Positions 8,620 to 18,436 are shown, counted from the first letter of the stretch. The stretch: DNA of 64,000 nucleotides from Desulfosarcina ovata subsp. ovata (GCF_009689005.1 NZ_AP021879.1:1488001-1552000); one strand, 5' to 3'. The notes: generated by a model from the letters alone, not told the origin. Made by a program: numbers and translations.

Positions 8620-10272
8620 TCACGGCGCACAAATCATATCATTTGCCGCAGCCTCCATCACCTGCATATGGGATACCGCATTTGGAAACTCATTCAGGCA
8701 GGCGCAATTCTGAACAATGGTTTCCCCTGATTCAATCGGACATGCCTGGTCCGCACCGCATGATTTATAAACCACCTGAACGCTATCCACCGAGTTCTGA
8801 TAGTCCCAGGTATTCGCATCGGTACCGGCCTGGGTGTTGGCGGATCGCTTTCGGACCTTGCAGGCCATCTCACAGGCCGAATAGGCGGGGATTTCCGGCA
8901 GGCCGGCGCTTTGCGGCGTGGTTGCACCGGTTGCGGGATCATACTCATCATAGGAGATGAGGTTGCCGGTCTTTTCCACCGAACCGGAAACAACATTTGC
9001 GGCATCAATCGGTTCATCCGTAGGAAAGACAACACCCGTATCGCAAAGGTATTTTCGCCGGATGTTCCACCACAGATCCGGGCCGGACGCCAGCAGGTAG
9101 TTCATGCCGCCAGTCTCGTATGAGATGGCATTGCCGGTTGCCGTCGCCGCAAAGGAAAGCCCGGCATCGCTGTCCGTTACATATACCGGCGGGAAGATCG
9201 GGGACAACCCGGTTGCAGTTCCGTCGCTTACCGTGAGCACACAGTTTTTGTTTTCATAATCGCACAATTGCTCCCGGTCTAGAACGCAGCCGGACAGATC
9301 CAATGAACCGCAGGTATCATGGGTTGAAAGGACCAGCGTTTCCGAGGATGCAATCGATACCGCATGCGAGATGCTGCAGGATTTTTCCTGCCTGGGATTC
9401 AACCGTGCATCATAGGCCCTGCCGAGCTGACTGTAGGGGCTCGCCGGATCGGCCTGTTGGGCCAGGACCTGCTCGGTGATGGGCAGCGATCCGCCTTGGG
9501 GATTGTAATATTGCTCGGGGTGTTGCGAACCGGAAAAATAGATCTGCGCACTGCCCTGATTGATGCCGGCGTCGGATGCGCGTTGACCGTAGTACCTGAT
9601 CGATTCCGCATCGGAGGATACCTTTGTAACCACAACGTCCGGATTGCTTTTTTGGATGGTGCCGACAATGCCGCCGCCGAGGTCTTTGAGCATATTGGCC
9701 GCATTGGCCCACACCAGATCACCGCCGCAGCCGGCGTTGACACAATAGCAGCCGGCCAGATCGGCGATGCCATCGACTTCACTCAAATAGACGGATGAAT
9801 CCGGGTTGGCCTGCCACCGATAAAATCGGCAGTTGTACCAGGTGCCGGGAGAGCAGGATATAATGCCGTTGGCACACACGCCGGACGCAATAACCGGGGG
9901 CGTGTAGGATGCATCCATGGCATCGTCAAAATCCGTATCCTGTCTGACGGTCAAGGTTCCGATATCACGGGCCGGTCCCGGCTGGATCAGGACCTCGAGA
10001 AACGCATCGGATGACGTCTCTGTCAACTGCGCTTTAAAATCCTGCGGCCCCGGGTCATCCGGGTCCGCATATGTGGATTGGAAGGTGGTCAACGAACCGG
10101 TGTCCGATGTCATGGGAACCTGAATGCGGCTGTTGATCCGGTCGGCACCGCCGATCTCCGACAAAATGGATCGGGCTGAAGACGTTCCGGCGGAATACCC
10201 CTCATCGTATTCGGCTGCCGATGCGGGAGAAGAGATCAACAAAGCCAGTATGGTGATGACGATTGGATGCAT
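8620..10272 (-). CDS. traN: TraN-like cysteine-rich outer-membrane mating protein (N-terminal-type)
   Basis: A secreted protein of 550 residues with a signal peptide (MHPIVITILALLISSPASAA) and some 25 cysteines. GCYCVNAGCGGDLVWAN and MLKDLGGGIVGTIQ are typical of the N-terminal half of large TraN proteins of F-like and SXT-like systems. TraN stabilises mating pairs at the recipient surface. The C-terminal TraN block is not here; it is in the separate gene at 14448-15578. It is the last gene of the leftward transfer set and lies 11 bases after traF. The AGGA site before the ATG is weak. Confidence 0.7.
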   Translation of the reverse strand: MHPIVITILALLISSPASAAEYDEGYSAGTSSARSILSEIGGADRINSRIQVPMTSDTGSLTTFQSTYADPDDPGPQDFKAQLTETSSDAFLEVLIQPGPARDIGTLTVRQDTDFDDAMDASYTPPVIASGVCANGIISCSPGTWYNCRFYRWQANPDSSVYLSEVDGIADLAGCYCVNAGCGGDLVWANAANMLKDLGGGIVGTIQKSNPDVVVTKVSSDAESIRYYGQRASDAGINQGSAQIYFSGSQHPEQYYNPQGGSLPITEQVLAQQADPASPYSQLGRAYDARLNPRQEKSCSISHAVSIASSETLVLSTHDTCGSLDLSGCVLDREQLCDYENKNCVLTVSDGTATGLSPIFPPVYVTDSDAGLSFAATATGNAISYETGGMNYLLASGPDLWWNIRRKYLCDTGVVFPTDEPIDAANVVSGSVEKTGNLISYDEYDPATGATTPQSAGLPEIPAYSACEMACKVRKRSANTQAGTDANTWDYQNSVDSVQVVYKSCGADQACPIESGETIVQNCACLNEFPNAVSHMQVMEAAANDMICAP

Positions 10273-10283
10273 ATCAATGATTC

Positions 10284-11135
10284 CTATTTGGTTTGTTCAG
10301 ACGATATGAATCTCAGCGGATCGTGGCCGCTCTGCCTCTCGAACTCGTACAATGCCCATTGCTCCGGAGAAGTTTTGCCCTGCATGTATCGGATGGAGCG
10401 ATACAGCCGTTTTTTCAGATCGCTCATGGAGATGACACCGGAGGAGATGGGCAGATGATCCCGGCTCCCTTTGTTTACCAGGATAATCGATGGGGTTTGC
10501 CCGATGCCGAATTGGGCCGCGAAATTCGGATTGTCGGCTATGTCGACCGATCGCACCGGCCAATGGTACTGGTTTTCAAAAAAGGAGAGGATTGAAAGCT
10601 GGGCATCGCAAAACCCGCAATCCTTCCGGCTGAACATGATCAAGCCAAACTCGTTCTGCGCCTCAAGAAAGACCTGGTCGTATTCCTTTTCCTGCATACC
10701 GGTAAGGGCAACACGTCCCGGAGCGGTGATCGGATAGACATCTTCGGTGGAATATTGCGGATTTTTCTGGCCCACAAAATTGACCACCGATGCAAAGGCC
10801 ACCGATTTTCTGCGGGCCACATCCTGAATTTTCAAATATTGCCCGACATTTTTTTCCGTCGGAAATTGAACGGCGGCCTTGGTGACCCGGCTCAAATGTT
10901 TCTGAAATTCATCCGGGTGCATGTTCCACAATTGATCATATGAATACTCGGGGATCGTCGGCCCGCGCGTTGTCTCCTCATCCGGCGGCTGCTTTTCTTC
11001 GGCAAACGCTTCGTACCAATACCAGCCGCGTTTTTGATCCCTGTAGGACAGATCGGCCGCAACCGCAAAGGCAACTGAAAACACCACTGCGACGAACCAT
11101 ATGCCCATTTTGATAGTAATAACCGGCCGGATCAT
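10284..11135 (-). CDS. traF: TraF, periplasmic thioredoxin-fold mating-system protein
   Basis: A protein of 283 residues with an N-terminal signal sequence and a C-terminal thioredoxin fold carrying CGFC (in SRKDCGFCDAQ). F-type TraF helps pilus assembly and disulfide handling of Cys-rich TraN, TraU and TraH in the periplasm; unlike F-plasmid TraF, this one keeps the active-site cysteines. The start at 11135 is preferred to an ATG seven codons upstream because GAGGTGAGA lies just before it. Confidence 0.85.
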   Translation of the reverse strand: MIRPVITIKMGIWFVAVVFSVAFAVAADLSYRDQKRGWYWYEAFAEEKQPPDEETTRGPTIPEYSYDQLWNMHPDEFQKHLSRVTKAAVQFPTEKNVGQYLKIQDVARRKSVAFASVVNFVGQKNPQYSTEDVYPITAPGRVALTGMQEKEYDQVFLEAQNEFGLIMFSRKDCGFCDAQLSILSFFENQYHWPVRSVDIADNPNFAAQFGIGQTPSIILVNKGSRDHLPISSGVISMSDLKKRLYRSIRYMQGKTSPEQWALYEFERQSGHDPLRFISSEQTK

Positions 11136-11162
11136 TCTCACCTCTTCTTGAACCATGAGCGT

Positions 11163-11702
11163 TTAAAACAGGGGGATGGCAATCGCCTTGACATCCGCTT
11201 TATCCAAAAAGCCGATATACCTCGAATCGAAACTGTCCGGGCACGAACCGATGGCAAAGAACTTTCCCTGGGGAACGATTCCATCATACCGGAAATTTTC
11301 CACAGGCGCGCCTTTCCTGGAGTGGGTTTTGGCATGGCCGAGGTAATTATCGCCGCAGTAGTAATATCCATGGTCCGTGACTGAAAGATGCTCTCCCTCG
11401 TTGCATCCGATCTGCTTGACCACGGTGCAGGGTTTGCAGTTGTCCACGATTGTCGAGTAGATCGAAATGATGACATGGCGCCCGGTCGCAAGATCCTTTT
11501 GTTGGAAACGATCCTTGTAAAAAAAGAAACGGTGCGCCAAGGAACGGGTCTTTGAAAATGCGATATGCCGGGGAACCGCCATCCCCACATAGGTCAACAC
11601 CAGGATCCCGACCCACAGACAGATGAAAAAAACGGTTACCTCTTTCGATCCCTGGGGCGGTTTCGCCTGCCCGAACAGTCTATGGCGCAATGATTTTAAC
11701 AT
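11163..11702 (-). CDS. S26-family signal peptidase of the transfer system (TrhF/TraF-protease type)
   Basis: About 179 residues with one N-terminal membrane span and the S26 fold. A serine in the HIAFSKTRSLAHR region is the probable nucleophile; a lysine in the CTVVKQIGC block is the probable general base; GSCPDSFDSRYIG is the conserved C-terminal box (usually GDNRxxSxDSR). Such peptidases process or cyclise pilin in many F/H/P-type systems. It overlaps the trbI end by 23 bases; an ATG at 11720 is an alternative start. Confidence 0.75.
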   Translation of the reverse strand: MLKSLRHRLFGQAKPPQGSKEVTVFFICLWVGILVLTYVGMAVPRHIAFSKTRSLAHRFFFYKDRFQQKDLATGRHVIISIYSTIVDNCKPCTVVKQIGCNEGEHLSVTDHGYYYCGDNYLGHAKTHSRKGAPVENFRYDGIVPQGKFFAIGSCPDSFDSRYIGFLDKADVKAIAIPLF

Positions 11703-11970
11703 TTTTTGAAAGCACCACATCGGAAGTCAACACAACGCTGTTGGCCGGCTGCTGCCGGATCAGCCCCATCGCCTGCTCGATCCGCTGCTCCAATTGCTTG
11801 GGGGTGATTTTCCGGTTCAGATAGTCTGCGCGTGCCTGCCGCATGAAGGTGGCGGTGTCGGCGGCGACAATCCTGACCGCAAACCAATGGTGATAGATTG
11901 CCACGGCGGCAGCGGAACTGGAGATGGAAACCATGGCGCATACAGCTATCAACAACAATCTATTGCGCAT
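11680..11970 (-). CDS. trbI: TrbI-like inner-membrane protein
   Basis: A bitopic protein of 96 residues with one N-terminal membrane span (RLLLIAVCAMVSISSSAAAVA) and a periplasmic helical domain containing ITPKQLEQRIEQAM. Size, topology and position between trbC and the peptidase fit F-type TrbI, which influences pilus outgrowth. The start at 11970 overlaps the trbC stop; the upstream part of the open frame is antiparallel coding and is not used. Confidence 0.6.
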   Translation of the reverse strand: MRNRLLLIAVCAMVSISSSAAAVAIYHHWFAVRIVAADTATFMRQARADYLNRKITPKQLEQRIEQAMGLIRQQPANSVVLTSDVVLSKNVKIIAP

Positions 11971-12781
11971 AGAAATCCTCCCGAAGTGTCTGCACGGCCT
12001 TTTTGATCCGAGGGCTTCCGGTCTCGTCGAATATCCGCTCCAGAGAGTATTCCAGGGAGGCGTCGCCATAAACCACAACGGCATCGATTTCTTGAGAAAG
12101 ATTGCCTTCCAACGCCATGCTTTGCCGGGCATCGATCATTTTAACGTTTCTGACATATGCAACGGCCGGAACCTGCTGGATGCCGAATCGGCTGAAGAGC
12201 AACGGATCGATCTGGATATTTGCATCATACACATTGCACGGCTTGCCTTCGCTCAGGCGACAGTCTCTATCCCTGACCATCAGCTGTTCCAGAAAATCAA
12301 GGGTGGGGCGGACAGTTTGCATGCCGTCCACAAACCCGTTTAACACCATCACCACATTCGGATCGTCCAGGGCATCGATATTCTTCACATAGGTTCTCAG
12401 GACAGACAGCGGCATGGAAGAGGAGATAAAAAGAATCAGTCTTTCCGTGGCCGGCCATCCATCCGGACAGATTTTCCCGTCGGTCGCCGCTGCCGGCGGC
12501 TGCGAAGAAAACGGCCCGAAAAGCGAATTCTCGATGCGGTCTTTTTCAGCGGCGATCTTCTCTTGAAACGCCTGGGATTGAAATTCTTCAAAAGCCTTTC
12601 CGGCGGCGCTTTGCCCCTCCCGGTTGGTTTGTTCGGGCAACGCTATCTGTTCCTGGTATTGTTTTGCCCGGTCGATGGCGTCGTTCACCAGATCCACGGT
12701 GTTATCCGTTGCGCCTGTCGTTTCCGGCAGACAGATGAACGCGCAAAAAACCATGCTCAGCAGCGCGTTCGACAATTTCAT
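11960..12781 (-). CDS. trbC: TrbC, periplasmic pilus-assembly protein
   Basis: A protein of 273 residues with a signal peptide (MKLSNALLSMVFCAFICLPE). The C-terminal half has LILFISSSMPLSVLRTY and RFGIQQVPAVAYV, the hallmark segments of type-F TrbC, a thioredoxin-like fold lacking an active CxxC. The start at 12781 is chosen for the signal peptide. Gene order traW-traU-trbC matches F-type operons. TrbC works with TraW in pilus assembly. Confidence 0.85.
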   Translation of the reverse strand: MKLSNALLSMVFCAFICLPETTGATDNTVDLVNDAIDRAKQYQEQIALPEQTNREGQSAAGKAFEEFQSQAFQEKIAAEKDRIENSLFGPFSSQPPAAATDGKICPDGWPATERLILFISSSMPLSVLRTYVKNIDALDDPNVVMVLNGFVDGMQTVRPTLDFLEQLMVRDRDCRLSEGKPCNVYDANIQIDPLLFSRFGIQQVPAVAYVRNVKMIDARQSMALEGNLSQEIDAVVVYGDASLEYSLERIFDETGSPRIKKAVQTLREDFYAQ

Positions 12782-12785
12782 GGCG

Positions 12786-13802
12786 TTAAAATGCACAGCA
12801 CACCCTTTTTCTGAAGTTGACAAACAGGAAGTTGTCACCGCCGGGCACAAAAGGCGGATTTTTCATGGTGCTCCACAAAAGACCGGTCCGGCCGATGGGC
12901 ATGCATCCGGAAGCCCTGACCGGCTTGGCCAATTGCAGGCGGTAGTTCCATTTTACCCAGATCGGGGTGGGGACCGCCGCGCAAATGTAGACGCCGGGAT
13001 CGAGGATAAGCCCCTGCCTGGCCAGTTTATAGATCATCCGGGCGGCCAGTGCGGCCTGGGACTGAATATAGTTGGATTGATTGATCAGGCCGGCCAGGGG
13101 ATAGACCGATCCATAGGATCCGATGCACCAGAACAGCGCCGGTTGCGGCAATCCCATATTGCTGCTGACACTGTCGGCCACGCATGAGAACTGGGCCACG
13201 GTATTGGCGAACAGCAAGGCTTCGGGCTGGATGAAAAACGCCAGTTCATCGTCGTTCCATAACGGATCGAACTCGGTCATATAGGCGATGTCGAACCCGC
13301 CCTTTTCCACGCAGGTCAAATCGGTGAGAAGCTCCATGATGGACCATGCGGGAAATATCATGTAGTGGGCCTGGGCAAAGGTATTGGCCGACTCCTGGTT
13401 ACCGCCCTCTTCGTCGTTAGCCCCGGAGAGCAAGCCGGCAGTGCCCGTCTCACCGTAGATGCTCTGGCCGATGGATGGGAAACAGAACGGGTCCTTGACC
13501 GTCTCGATCAGCCGGGCCGGTTCCCAGAAGGAAAGGGAGATCCCGACCCTTTGGAAAACCGGCGGCGGAAAGGGGCAGACGCATATGGGCGTCGACGCCG
13601 CATCCGGCGGATCGGCCAATCCGCTGGTCATCCCCGTTCCAATGGACATCCCGGCAATCTTGATGGGGAAAATACATTCCCAGCACACATCGGAGATCGG
13701 GTTCATGAAGCTTCCGCCGCATAGTGCGTGGGCCGTGCATGGCATGGTCAAAACAATCAAAAGCAGGCCAATGCATCTATTTCTTCTTTGGTGCAATCGC
13801 AA
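12786..13802 (-). CDS. traU: TraU, mating-pair formation protein
   Basis: A protein of 338 residues with a signal peptide and many conserved cysteines (LCGGSFMNPISDVCWECIFPI at the mature N-terminus). TraU is needed for DNA transfer rather than pilus growth in F. The start is a TTG at 13802, supported by GAGGTGAGG five bases upstream; it overlaps the traW stop by 26 bases. The C-terminal FRKRVCCAF is unusual in having a vicinal Cys pair. Confidence 0.88.
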   Translation of the reverse strand: MRLHQRRNRCIGLLLIVLTMPCTAHALCGGSFMNPISDVCWECIFPIKIAGMSIGTGMTSGLADPPDAASTPICVCPFPPPVFQRVGISLSFWEPARLIETVKDPFCFPSIGQSIYGETGTAGLLSGANDEEGGNQESANTFAQAHYMIFPAWSIMELLTDLTCVEKGGFDIAYMTEFDPLWNDDELAFFIQPEALLFANTVAQFSCVADSVSSNMGLPQPALFWCIGSYGSVYPLAGLINQSNYIQSQAALAARMIYKLARQGLILDPGVYICAAVPTPIWVKWNYRLQLAKPVRASGCMPIGRTGLLWSTMKNPPFVPGGDNFLFVNFRKRVCCAF

Positions 13803-14412
13803 TTTCCCTCACCTCCATCTTGCCGCCCTTTTGCCGGATCACCGCAGGCACGGCCTGAAGCTGCAACCGTTTCGCGATGGCGGGCATGACAAAAAACACA
13901 TGCCGGTCGATCCGGGAGCTGACATCGAGATAGATCCCGTCGGTGATGAGCAGTCTTGTGTTCGGATCGGCGGCATGGCCCGAGCTTTCCAGCCAGTCGA
14001 CCTGCTCGGGATCACTGGCGTCCACCACGACGATGGTTCTGGGGTAGTCGATGTAATCCAGGGGATTGAACGTGTAGCCTGCCGGATACAGGATGCCGCC
14101 TCTGCCGTTGGGGATATCGAAATCGAGGGTGTAGGTCATATCGACCAGGAAAGTCCGGTCAACGCGTGCTCTGGCAAGCCTGGGAAGCCCCTCGGGTCTG
14201 TAGTTTCTCAATTTTCTCAGGTTCTCCGGCGACTGCAGGATGCCTTGCCAGTCGATGCCGGCAGCTTTGTTCCGGATTTCGACAAGGGCGTCCAACTCCA
14301 CGACGGGGTAGGTTTTTCCCATGATGCCAAGATTCCTGATTCCGGCGGTTGCCTGGGAAGCGGCGCATGCGACGATGACTGCGGCGATTGCGATTTTGGC
14401 ACGCATGCCCAT
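13777..14412 (-). CDS. traW: TraW, periplasmic pilus-assembly protein
   Basis: About 211 residues with a signal peptide (MRAKIAIAAVIVACAASQATA) and the TraW core: LGIMGKTYPVVELDAL near the N-terminus, then PLDYIDYPRTIVVVDASD and RLLITDGIYL. It acts with TrbC in F-pilus assembly. A TTG at 14451 would lengthen it by 13 codons and overlap the traN stop, which would couple translation. It precedes traU and trbC as in F. Confidence 0.85.
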   Translation of the reverse strand: MGMRAKIAIAAVIVACAASQATAGIRNLGIMGKTYPVVELDALVEIRNKAAGIDWQGILQSPENLRKLRNYRPEGLPRLARARVDRTFLVDMTYTLDFDIPNGRGGILYPAGYTFNPLDYIDYPRTIVVVDASDPEQVDWLESSGHAADPNTRLLITDGIYLDVSSRIDRHVFFVMPAIAKRLQLQAVPAVIRQKGGKMEVREIAIAPKKK

Positions 14413-14447
14413 GGCGACGCTTCGATAGGATAATGGTTTGGCTGCCT

Positions 14448-15578
14448 TCAATTGCCGATCCTGTCATAGAAATCCGTAACGCCCTGCTGCAGGTTCTCTT
14501 GGATTTCTGTCTGGGATTTGGTTTCGATATCGCCGTGCCATTCGGACAGATCGATTTGAGAAAAATCCAGCACCTGGAACTCCTCGGGGGTGAGTCCTCT
14601 GCAGTTGGGTCTGGACGATCTTCCCCAGCCATTAAAGGTTGACAGCTGCGCCCGCCCCTGCTCCTGGACGATTCTTGCCAGCTTGCTGTTGAAACAGCAG
14701 TACGATTTGGATTCTTCCACACAAATGTCGGTAAACCCCAGGCTGATCTCTTTTGAGCAGTATTGCCCCACATAATGGCACAGGCCCTCGCCTTTCAGCC
14801 GGGCAAGGGTTATTTCCTTTTCCTTGCACTGCGCCATGCCGAACAGGTAATCCTCACCCCGGCAGCAATCGTCGAATGCGATGGTGGCGCCCCAGGTCCG
14901 GCATCTTCGATCCTTGCCGGTGAAAATATAGATCTGCCCCATACATATATTTTCGTCGCTGACGGGGCCGTTGTCCTGAATGTCGTCTTCACCCTGGGCC
15001 GATCCCAGGTTGGTGATGATATCCCATGATATCGCGCACGACATTTCACTGCAGAACGTTTCTCCATTGAACTGCTTACACGCAAACGCGTTGCCGTATG
15101 GGCAGGTTTCTTCGATGCAGGCATCGGCGCCTTGGTCGTAGGCGCCGTTCGTGCACGTCGGATCGGCGCTGCAGACGTTGTTCCGGATGGTCAGGCTTCC
15201 GGGACAAAAGACCGCGCAGTCAGCGTTTGGAGAACAATCGCCGCTGCATTCGGCAAGGCTTTGATAGATGGCGCCGGACCCGGCGCACCGATACCGGACC
15301 GGATGCTCGCATTGGTCGGACACGGCGTTCAGCACACTTTCCCCCGGGCAGACCGCGGCGGTCACCGTTTCCGTGCACGGGATGTTGTCCAGCATGCAAA
15401 GATCGCCCTGGGGGGTTGTCACGCATTGCCCGAATTCTCCGGAATCGAGGGCGCCGTTACCGTTGTAGTCATGAAAGCATCCCAAGACGGGCAATAGTCC
15501 GTCACCAAACGCGGCGGATATCAGGACGGCCGATGCAATTCCGATGGACAGCAGAATCATGATGGGTTTGCGATTCAT
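14448..15578 (-). CDS. traN: TraN C-terminal-type mating-pair stabilisation protein
   Basis: A Cys-rich secreted protein of 376 residues with a signal peptide. The C-terminal block FTDICVEESKSYCCFNSKLA, then PNCRGLTPEEFQ and LDFSQIDLSEW, is diagnostic of TraN C-termini. The N-terminal part carries closely spaced cysteines and an EF-hand-like segment (HDYNGNGALDSGEF). With the gene at 8620 it covers the two halves normally fused in large TraN proteins, so the function may be split between two exported proteins. Confidence 0.75.
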   Translation of the reverse strand: MNRKPIMILLSIGIASAVLISAAFGDGLLPVLGCFHDYNGNGALDSGEFGQCVTTPQGDLCMLDNIPCTETVTAAVCPGESVLNAVSDQCEHPVRYRCAGSGAIYQSLAECSGDCSPNADCAVFCPGSLTIRNNVCSADPTCTNGAYDQGADACIEETCPYGNAFACKQFNGETFCSEMSCAISWDIITNLGSAQGEDDIQDNGPVSDENICMGQIYIFTGKDRRCRTWGATIAFDDCCRGEDYLFGMAQCKEKEITLARLKGEGLCHYVGQYCSKEISLGFTDICVEESKSYCCFNSKLARIVQEQGRAQLSTFNGWGRSSRPNCRGLTPEEFQVLDFSQIDLSEWHGDIETKSQTEIQENLQQGVTDFYDRIGN

Positions 15579-15724
15579 GGGGCAGCTTCTCGTTTTCCCT
15601 TGGATTGGAATGCCGTGGCAATGGTGCGCTCAATTGGTTTGCCTGTTTTGATAATGGCGGGCCGGTAAAGCCGGGAGCGGTTTACAGACAACGGGGAAAG
15701 GAAGGAAGGTAGGTGTTTAGGACC

Positions 15725-17077
15725 TCAGGAATCGGGATAATAAATGGATACACTCTGGATGGATTGAAGCAGGGAAACACCTTGTTTGCGTTTTTCGATT
15801 TCCGAGGGACTCGCCGGTGTAAATGCCGAAATTTTCAACGGCAGGTAAAAACCGGGGTTCATGCAGTCGCCGTTTCCGGATGCAATCTGAAATTTCCGTC
15901 CGATGTACCCGGCTCCGATCAGTTTGTCCGGAACGTGTTCCTCCAGGGCCTTTCGAATGGCGTACATCAAGGCTTCCATCTTCTCTTCCGTGGCCATGTG
16001 GGCGACGACCTCCATACGGCCGGCCTGCATGGCCAGATGGCAGGCGCACTGCGCCAGTAGACGCGGATAGACATAAACCATGCCGGCATGCGAGAAGGCC
16101 TCATATTTTCCCTTTTCCACCACATTGATTCTGGCGGCTACAAGCTGCAGTAGCTGCGAAAGCTCAAGCCAGGAAAGATCGACGGAAGCGTAGCGGGGTT
16201 TTTGAGAGGCCCGATCGGGTTTTGTTGGATGACTCGCTGCGGTTTTAAAGAACGACGGAGCGATGGTTGCCTCGCAGCCGTATTTTTTCAGCTCCATTTG
16301 TCTGGCTTTATGATCCGCCGTTTTCAGATGGTTCAGCAAAGCGCCGCCCGATGCGGAAGAAAAATGATGGTCCCGCACAGCTGCCAGAATTTCGTCCCGG
16401 GACGGGTAGTCGGCCGGCAACATCCCGTCGAGGACATCCCGGGAAGCCATGCAGTGGTCCTTGGCCGCATGGCCTTTCGATTTTCCGGGAATCTTGCCGA
16501 TATCATGCCCCAACGAGACGATGAGAAGACGCCCCAGCTCCATCTGGAAATCCCTGCCCCCTTTTTTTCGCTGTTCAACGACCATCGAGGCCACATTGAG
16601 GCTGTGTTCGCGAAGGGACACATTTTCGTGCAGGATGGCATAGGCATTATGCCGGACGGATTGCCACCGTGACGCTTCCAGATCGGCTGGTTTGTCGGCC
16701 GGGCCGTGTTGATGGCCGCGTCCGGCGATGGAAGGGCAATGGCCTTCAGCGTCCAGCAAGGCGAGAAGGTCGACGACCGTATCAAGCGCATCGATCCGCC
16801 GGAGCAATTGTGTGTACGGCTCGACATATCCCTTGTAAAACATCCCGATGTCGGGATGCTTCCATTTCAAGCACTGGGAATCATGATCCATGGCGCACGG
16901 ATGGTTGTCCGATTGGCCCGTCATGCGGGTGTCCATAAACCGATCGATGCGTATGAGTGCATCCTTCTCCTTTCTGGCAAGTTTGAAATGAAACCGGATC
17001 AACAGCAGCAATAGACCGGCCAGCCCCAGAGCCATCCATATTTTGTCCCAAAAGGAAAGAGTTGCCAAAAAGCCCAT
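15725..17077 (-). CDS. Membrane-anchored HD-domain protein, MOBH-relaxase-like layout
   Basis: A protein of 450 residues with a single membrane span (about 10-28) and a cytoplasmic HD domain: ILHENVSLREHSLNVA (His150, His158), then SLGHDIGK (191-192) and RDHHF. A C-terminal domain includes GMVYVYPRLL. This order (metal-binding His cluster, HDxGK, C-terminal winged-helix-like part) is that of MOBH TraI relaxases, although the full HHH motif is not evident. It directly follows the coupling protein, a usual relaxase position. Relaxase function is inference; HD phosphohydrolase is the safe call. A paralogue lies at 35401. Confidence 0.6.
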   Translation of the reverse strand: MGFLATLSFWDKIWMALGLAGLLLLLIRFHFKLARKEKDALIRIDRFMDTRMTGQSDNHPCAMDHDSQCLKWKHPDIGMFYKGYVEPYTQLLRRIDALDTVVDLLALLDAEGHCPSIAGRGHQHGPADKPADLEASRWQSVRHNAYAILHENVSLREHSLNVASMVVEQRKKGGRDFQMELGRLLIVSLGHDIGKIPGKSKGHAAKDHCMASRDVLDGMLPADYPSRDEILAAVRDHHFSSASGGALLNHLKTADHKARQMELKKYGCEATIAPSFFKTAASHPTKPDRASQKPRYASVDLSWLELSQLLQLVAARINVVEKGKYEAFSHAGMVYVYPRLLAQCACHLAMQAGRMEVVAHMATEEKMEALMYAIRKALEEHVPDKLIGAGYIGRKFQIASGNGDCMNPGFYLPLKISAFTPASPSEIEKRKQGVSLLQSIQSVSIYYPDS

Positions 17078-17086
17078 GGCCGAGTC

Positions 17087-18427
17087 CTAGTTGGCGGCGG
17101 TTTTGATATCCGGATAGATCACCTCCAGCACGGGCGGTTTGACGGCAACGGTTTTTCCTTTGTAGGCGCCGGAAAGGCCGAACATGAAAAAGTCCTGCAG
17201 TCCGAGGTTCATGGCGTCTTCGGTCAGCACGGCCTGCTCTTCGGTTTCCCGGATCATGATGCCGCCGCCCAGCTGCAGAATCGGGCTGAACCTTTTCACC
17301 GTGCCGGAGTACTCGGAGATATAACGGGCCGTCTGGGGGTCGTTGACCCGCATGAAGACTTTGGTGTTGGTGTTGTCCAGGATTTTCCTGGCGTGATCCC
17401 GGCCGATCTCGGCATCCAGGTCGGCAACGGATTGGGAAAAGGCGTGGATCCAGATGCCGGCGCCGCCGGCTTTGTTAAACAGGTCGGCGATGTCGAAATA
17501 GGCGATGTTGGAGAATTCATCGAGATAGAGGGACAGGAGCGGATCGACGGTTTTTCCCGATGCGAATCTGCGGCCCGCAAAACTTTGCAGCATGGATATC
17601 ATCACCCGGGCCACGATATGGCTGGTCCGGCGGGTGAGCAGACTCCCCGTCTGAATGACCAGTATGACCCTTTTTCCCTCTTCAAGTCGTTTAATGAACC
17701 GGTTGGCGTTGGCCTTGCCGATGATCCGGCCGACGCTCCCCGTGGAAAGGGAGGTCAGCACCGTTCTGAGGGATGAGGATATCTTGGCAAAATAGTCGGC
17801 CGGGGATTCGAGCAGCTGTAAGAGGGCCGCCCGAACCTCATCGGCGTCGTTGCCGGTCACATCGCTGAGGCTTTCCTTGAGTTTTTCAAGCCCGGAATAG
17901 GAGCATCGCTTTTTAATCTCGTCAAAATTGATGCGGGCCGCATTGGAGCGGCCGATGCGCTGGAATATGATCAAAGAGAGCACGATGACCAGGGTGGTTT
18001 CGTAGGCCACGTTGACGAAGAACTCCTCCTTGGCCTTGATCCCGGATACCACATGGGAGACGATCTCTTCGGGCATATAGTAGTAGGCCAGCGGATCGAT
18101 GCTGGCCGAGCTGTCCGGATAGACGGGGGTGATCAGGCACAGCTCCTCCTGCCGGCCGGCGGCGAATGCGGCCTGCGCAATTTTGGAAAACAGGGCGATA
18201 TCGCCCTTCGGATCCACCAACATGACGCTGTACCCTTTTTCAATGTCCTGGCAGATCATGGATTCCGCCAGTTTGGTCTTTCCGATGCGCGTGGTCCCGA
18301 AGCAGAACAGATGCCCTTTGCGCTCGGCGTCCTTGAGCCAGATGTTCCGGATGCGGTTTCTGGGATCGCCCAGGACAATGCCCTTGCCGATCAGGGTGTG
18401 CGTCTTGCGTTTTCTGCCCAATGCCAT
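17087..18427 (-). CDS. traD: TraD-like type IV coupling protein, soluble form
   Basis: A VirD4/TraD-family ATPase of 446 residues. Walker A is GTTRIGKT (44-51) and Walker B is LYLDEFSN (about 300-307). ITPVYPDSSASIDPLAYY and WIHAFSQSVADLD are typical of TraD proteins in ICEs. It delivers the relaxase-DNA complex to the mating channel. Unlike most coupling proteins it lacks the N-terminal transmembrane segments, starting only some 40 residues before Walker A. The neighbour at 18437 is a multi-span membrane protein and could supply the anchor. Confidence 0.85.
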   Translation of the reverse strand: MALGRKRKTHTLIGKGIVLGDPRNRIRNIWLKDAERKGHLFCFGTTRIGKTKLAESMICQDIEKGYSVMLVDPKGDIALFSKIAQAAFAAGRQEELCLITPVYPDSSASIDPLAYYYMPEEIVSHVVSGIKAKEEFFVNVAYETTLVIVLSLIIFQRIGRSNAARINFDEIKKRCSYSGLEKLKESLSDVTGNDADEVRAALLQLLESPADYFAKISSSLRTVLTSLSTGSVGRIIGKANANRFIKRLEEGKRVILVIQTGSLLTRRTSHIVARVMISMLQSFAGRRFASGKTVDPLLSLYLDEFSNIAYFDIADLFNKAGGAGIWIHAFSQSVADLDAEIGRDHARKILDNTNTKVFMRVNDPQTARYISEYSGTVKRFSPILQLGGGIMIRETEEQAVLTEDAMNLGLQDFFMFGLSGAYKGKTVAVKPPVLEVIYPDIKTAAN

Positions 18428-18436
18428 ACCTGCCTT

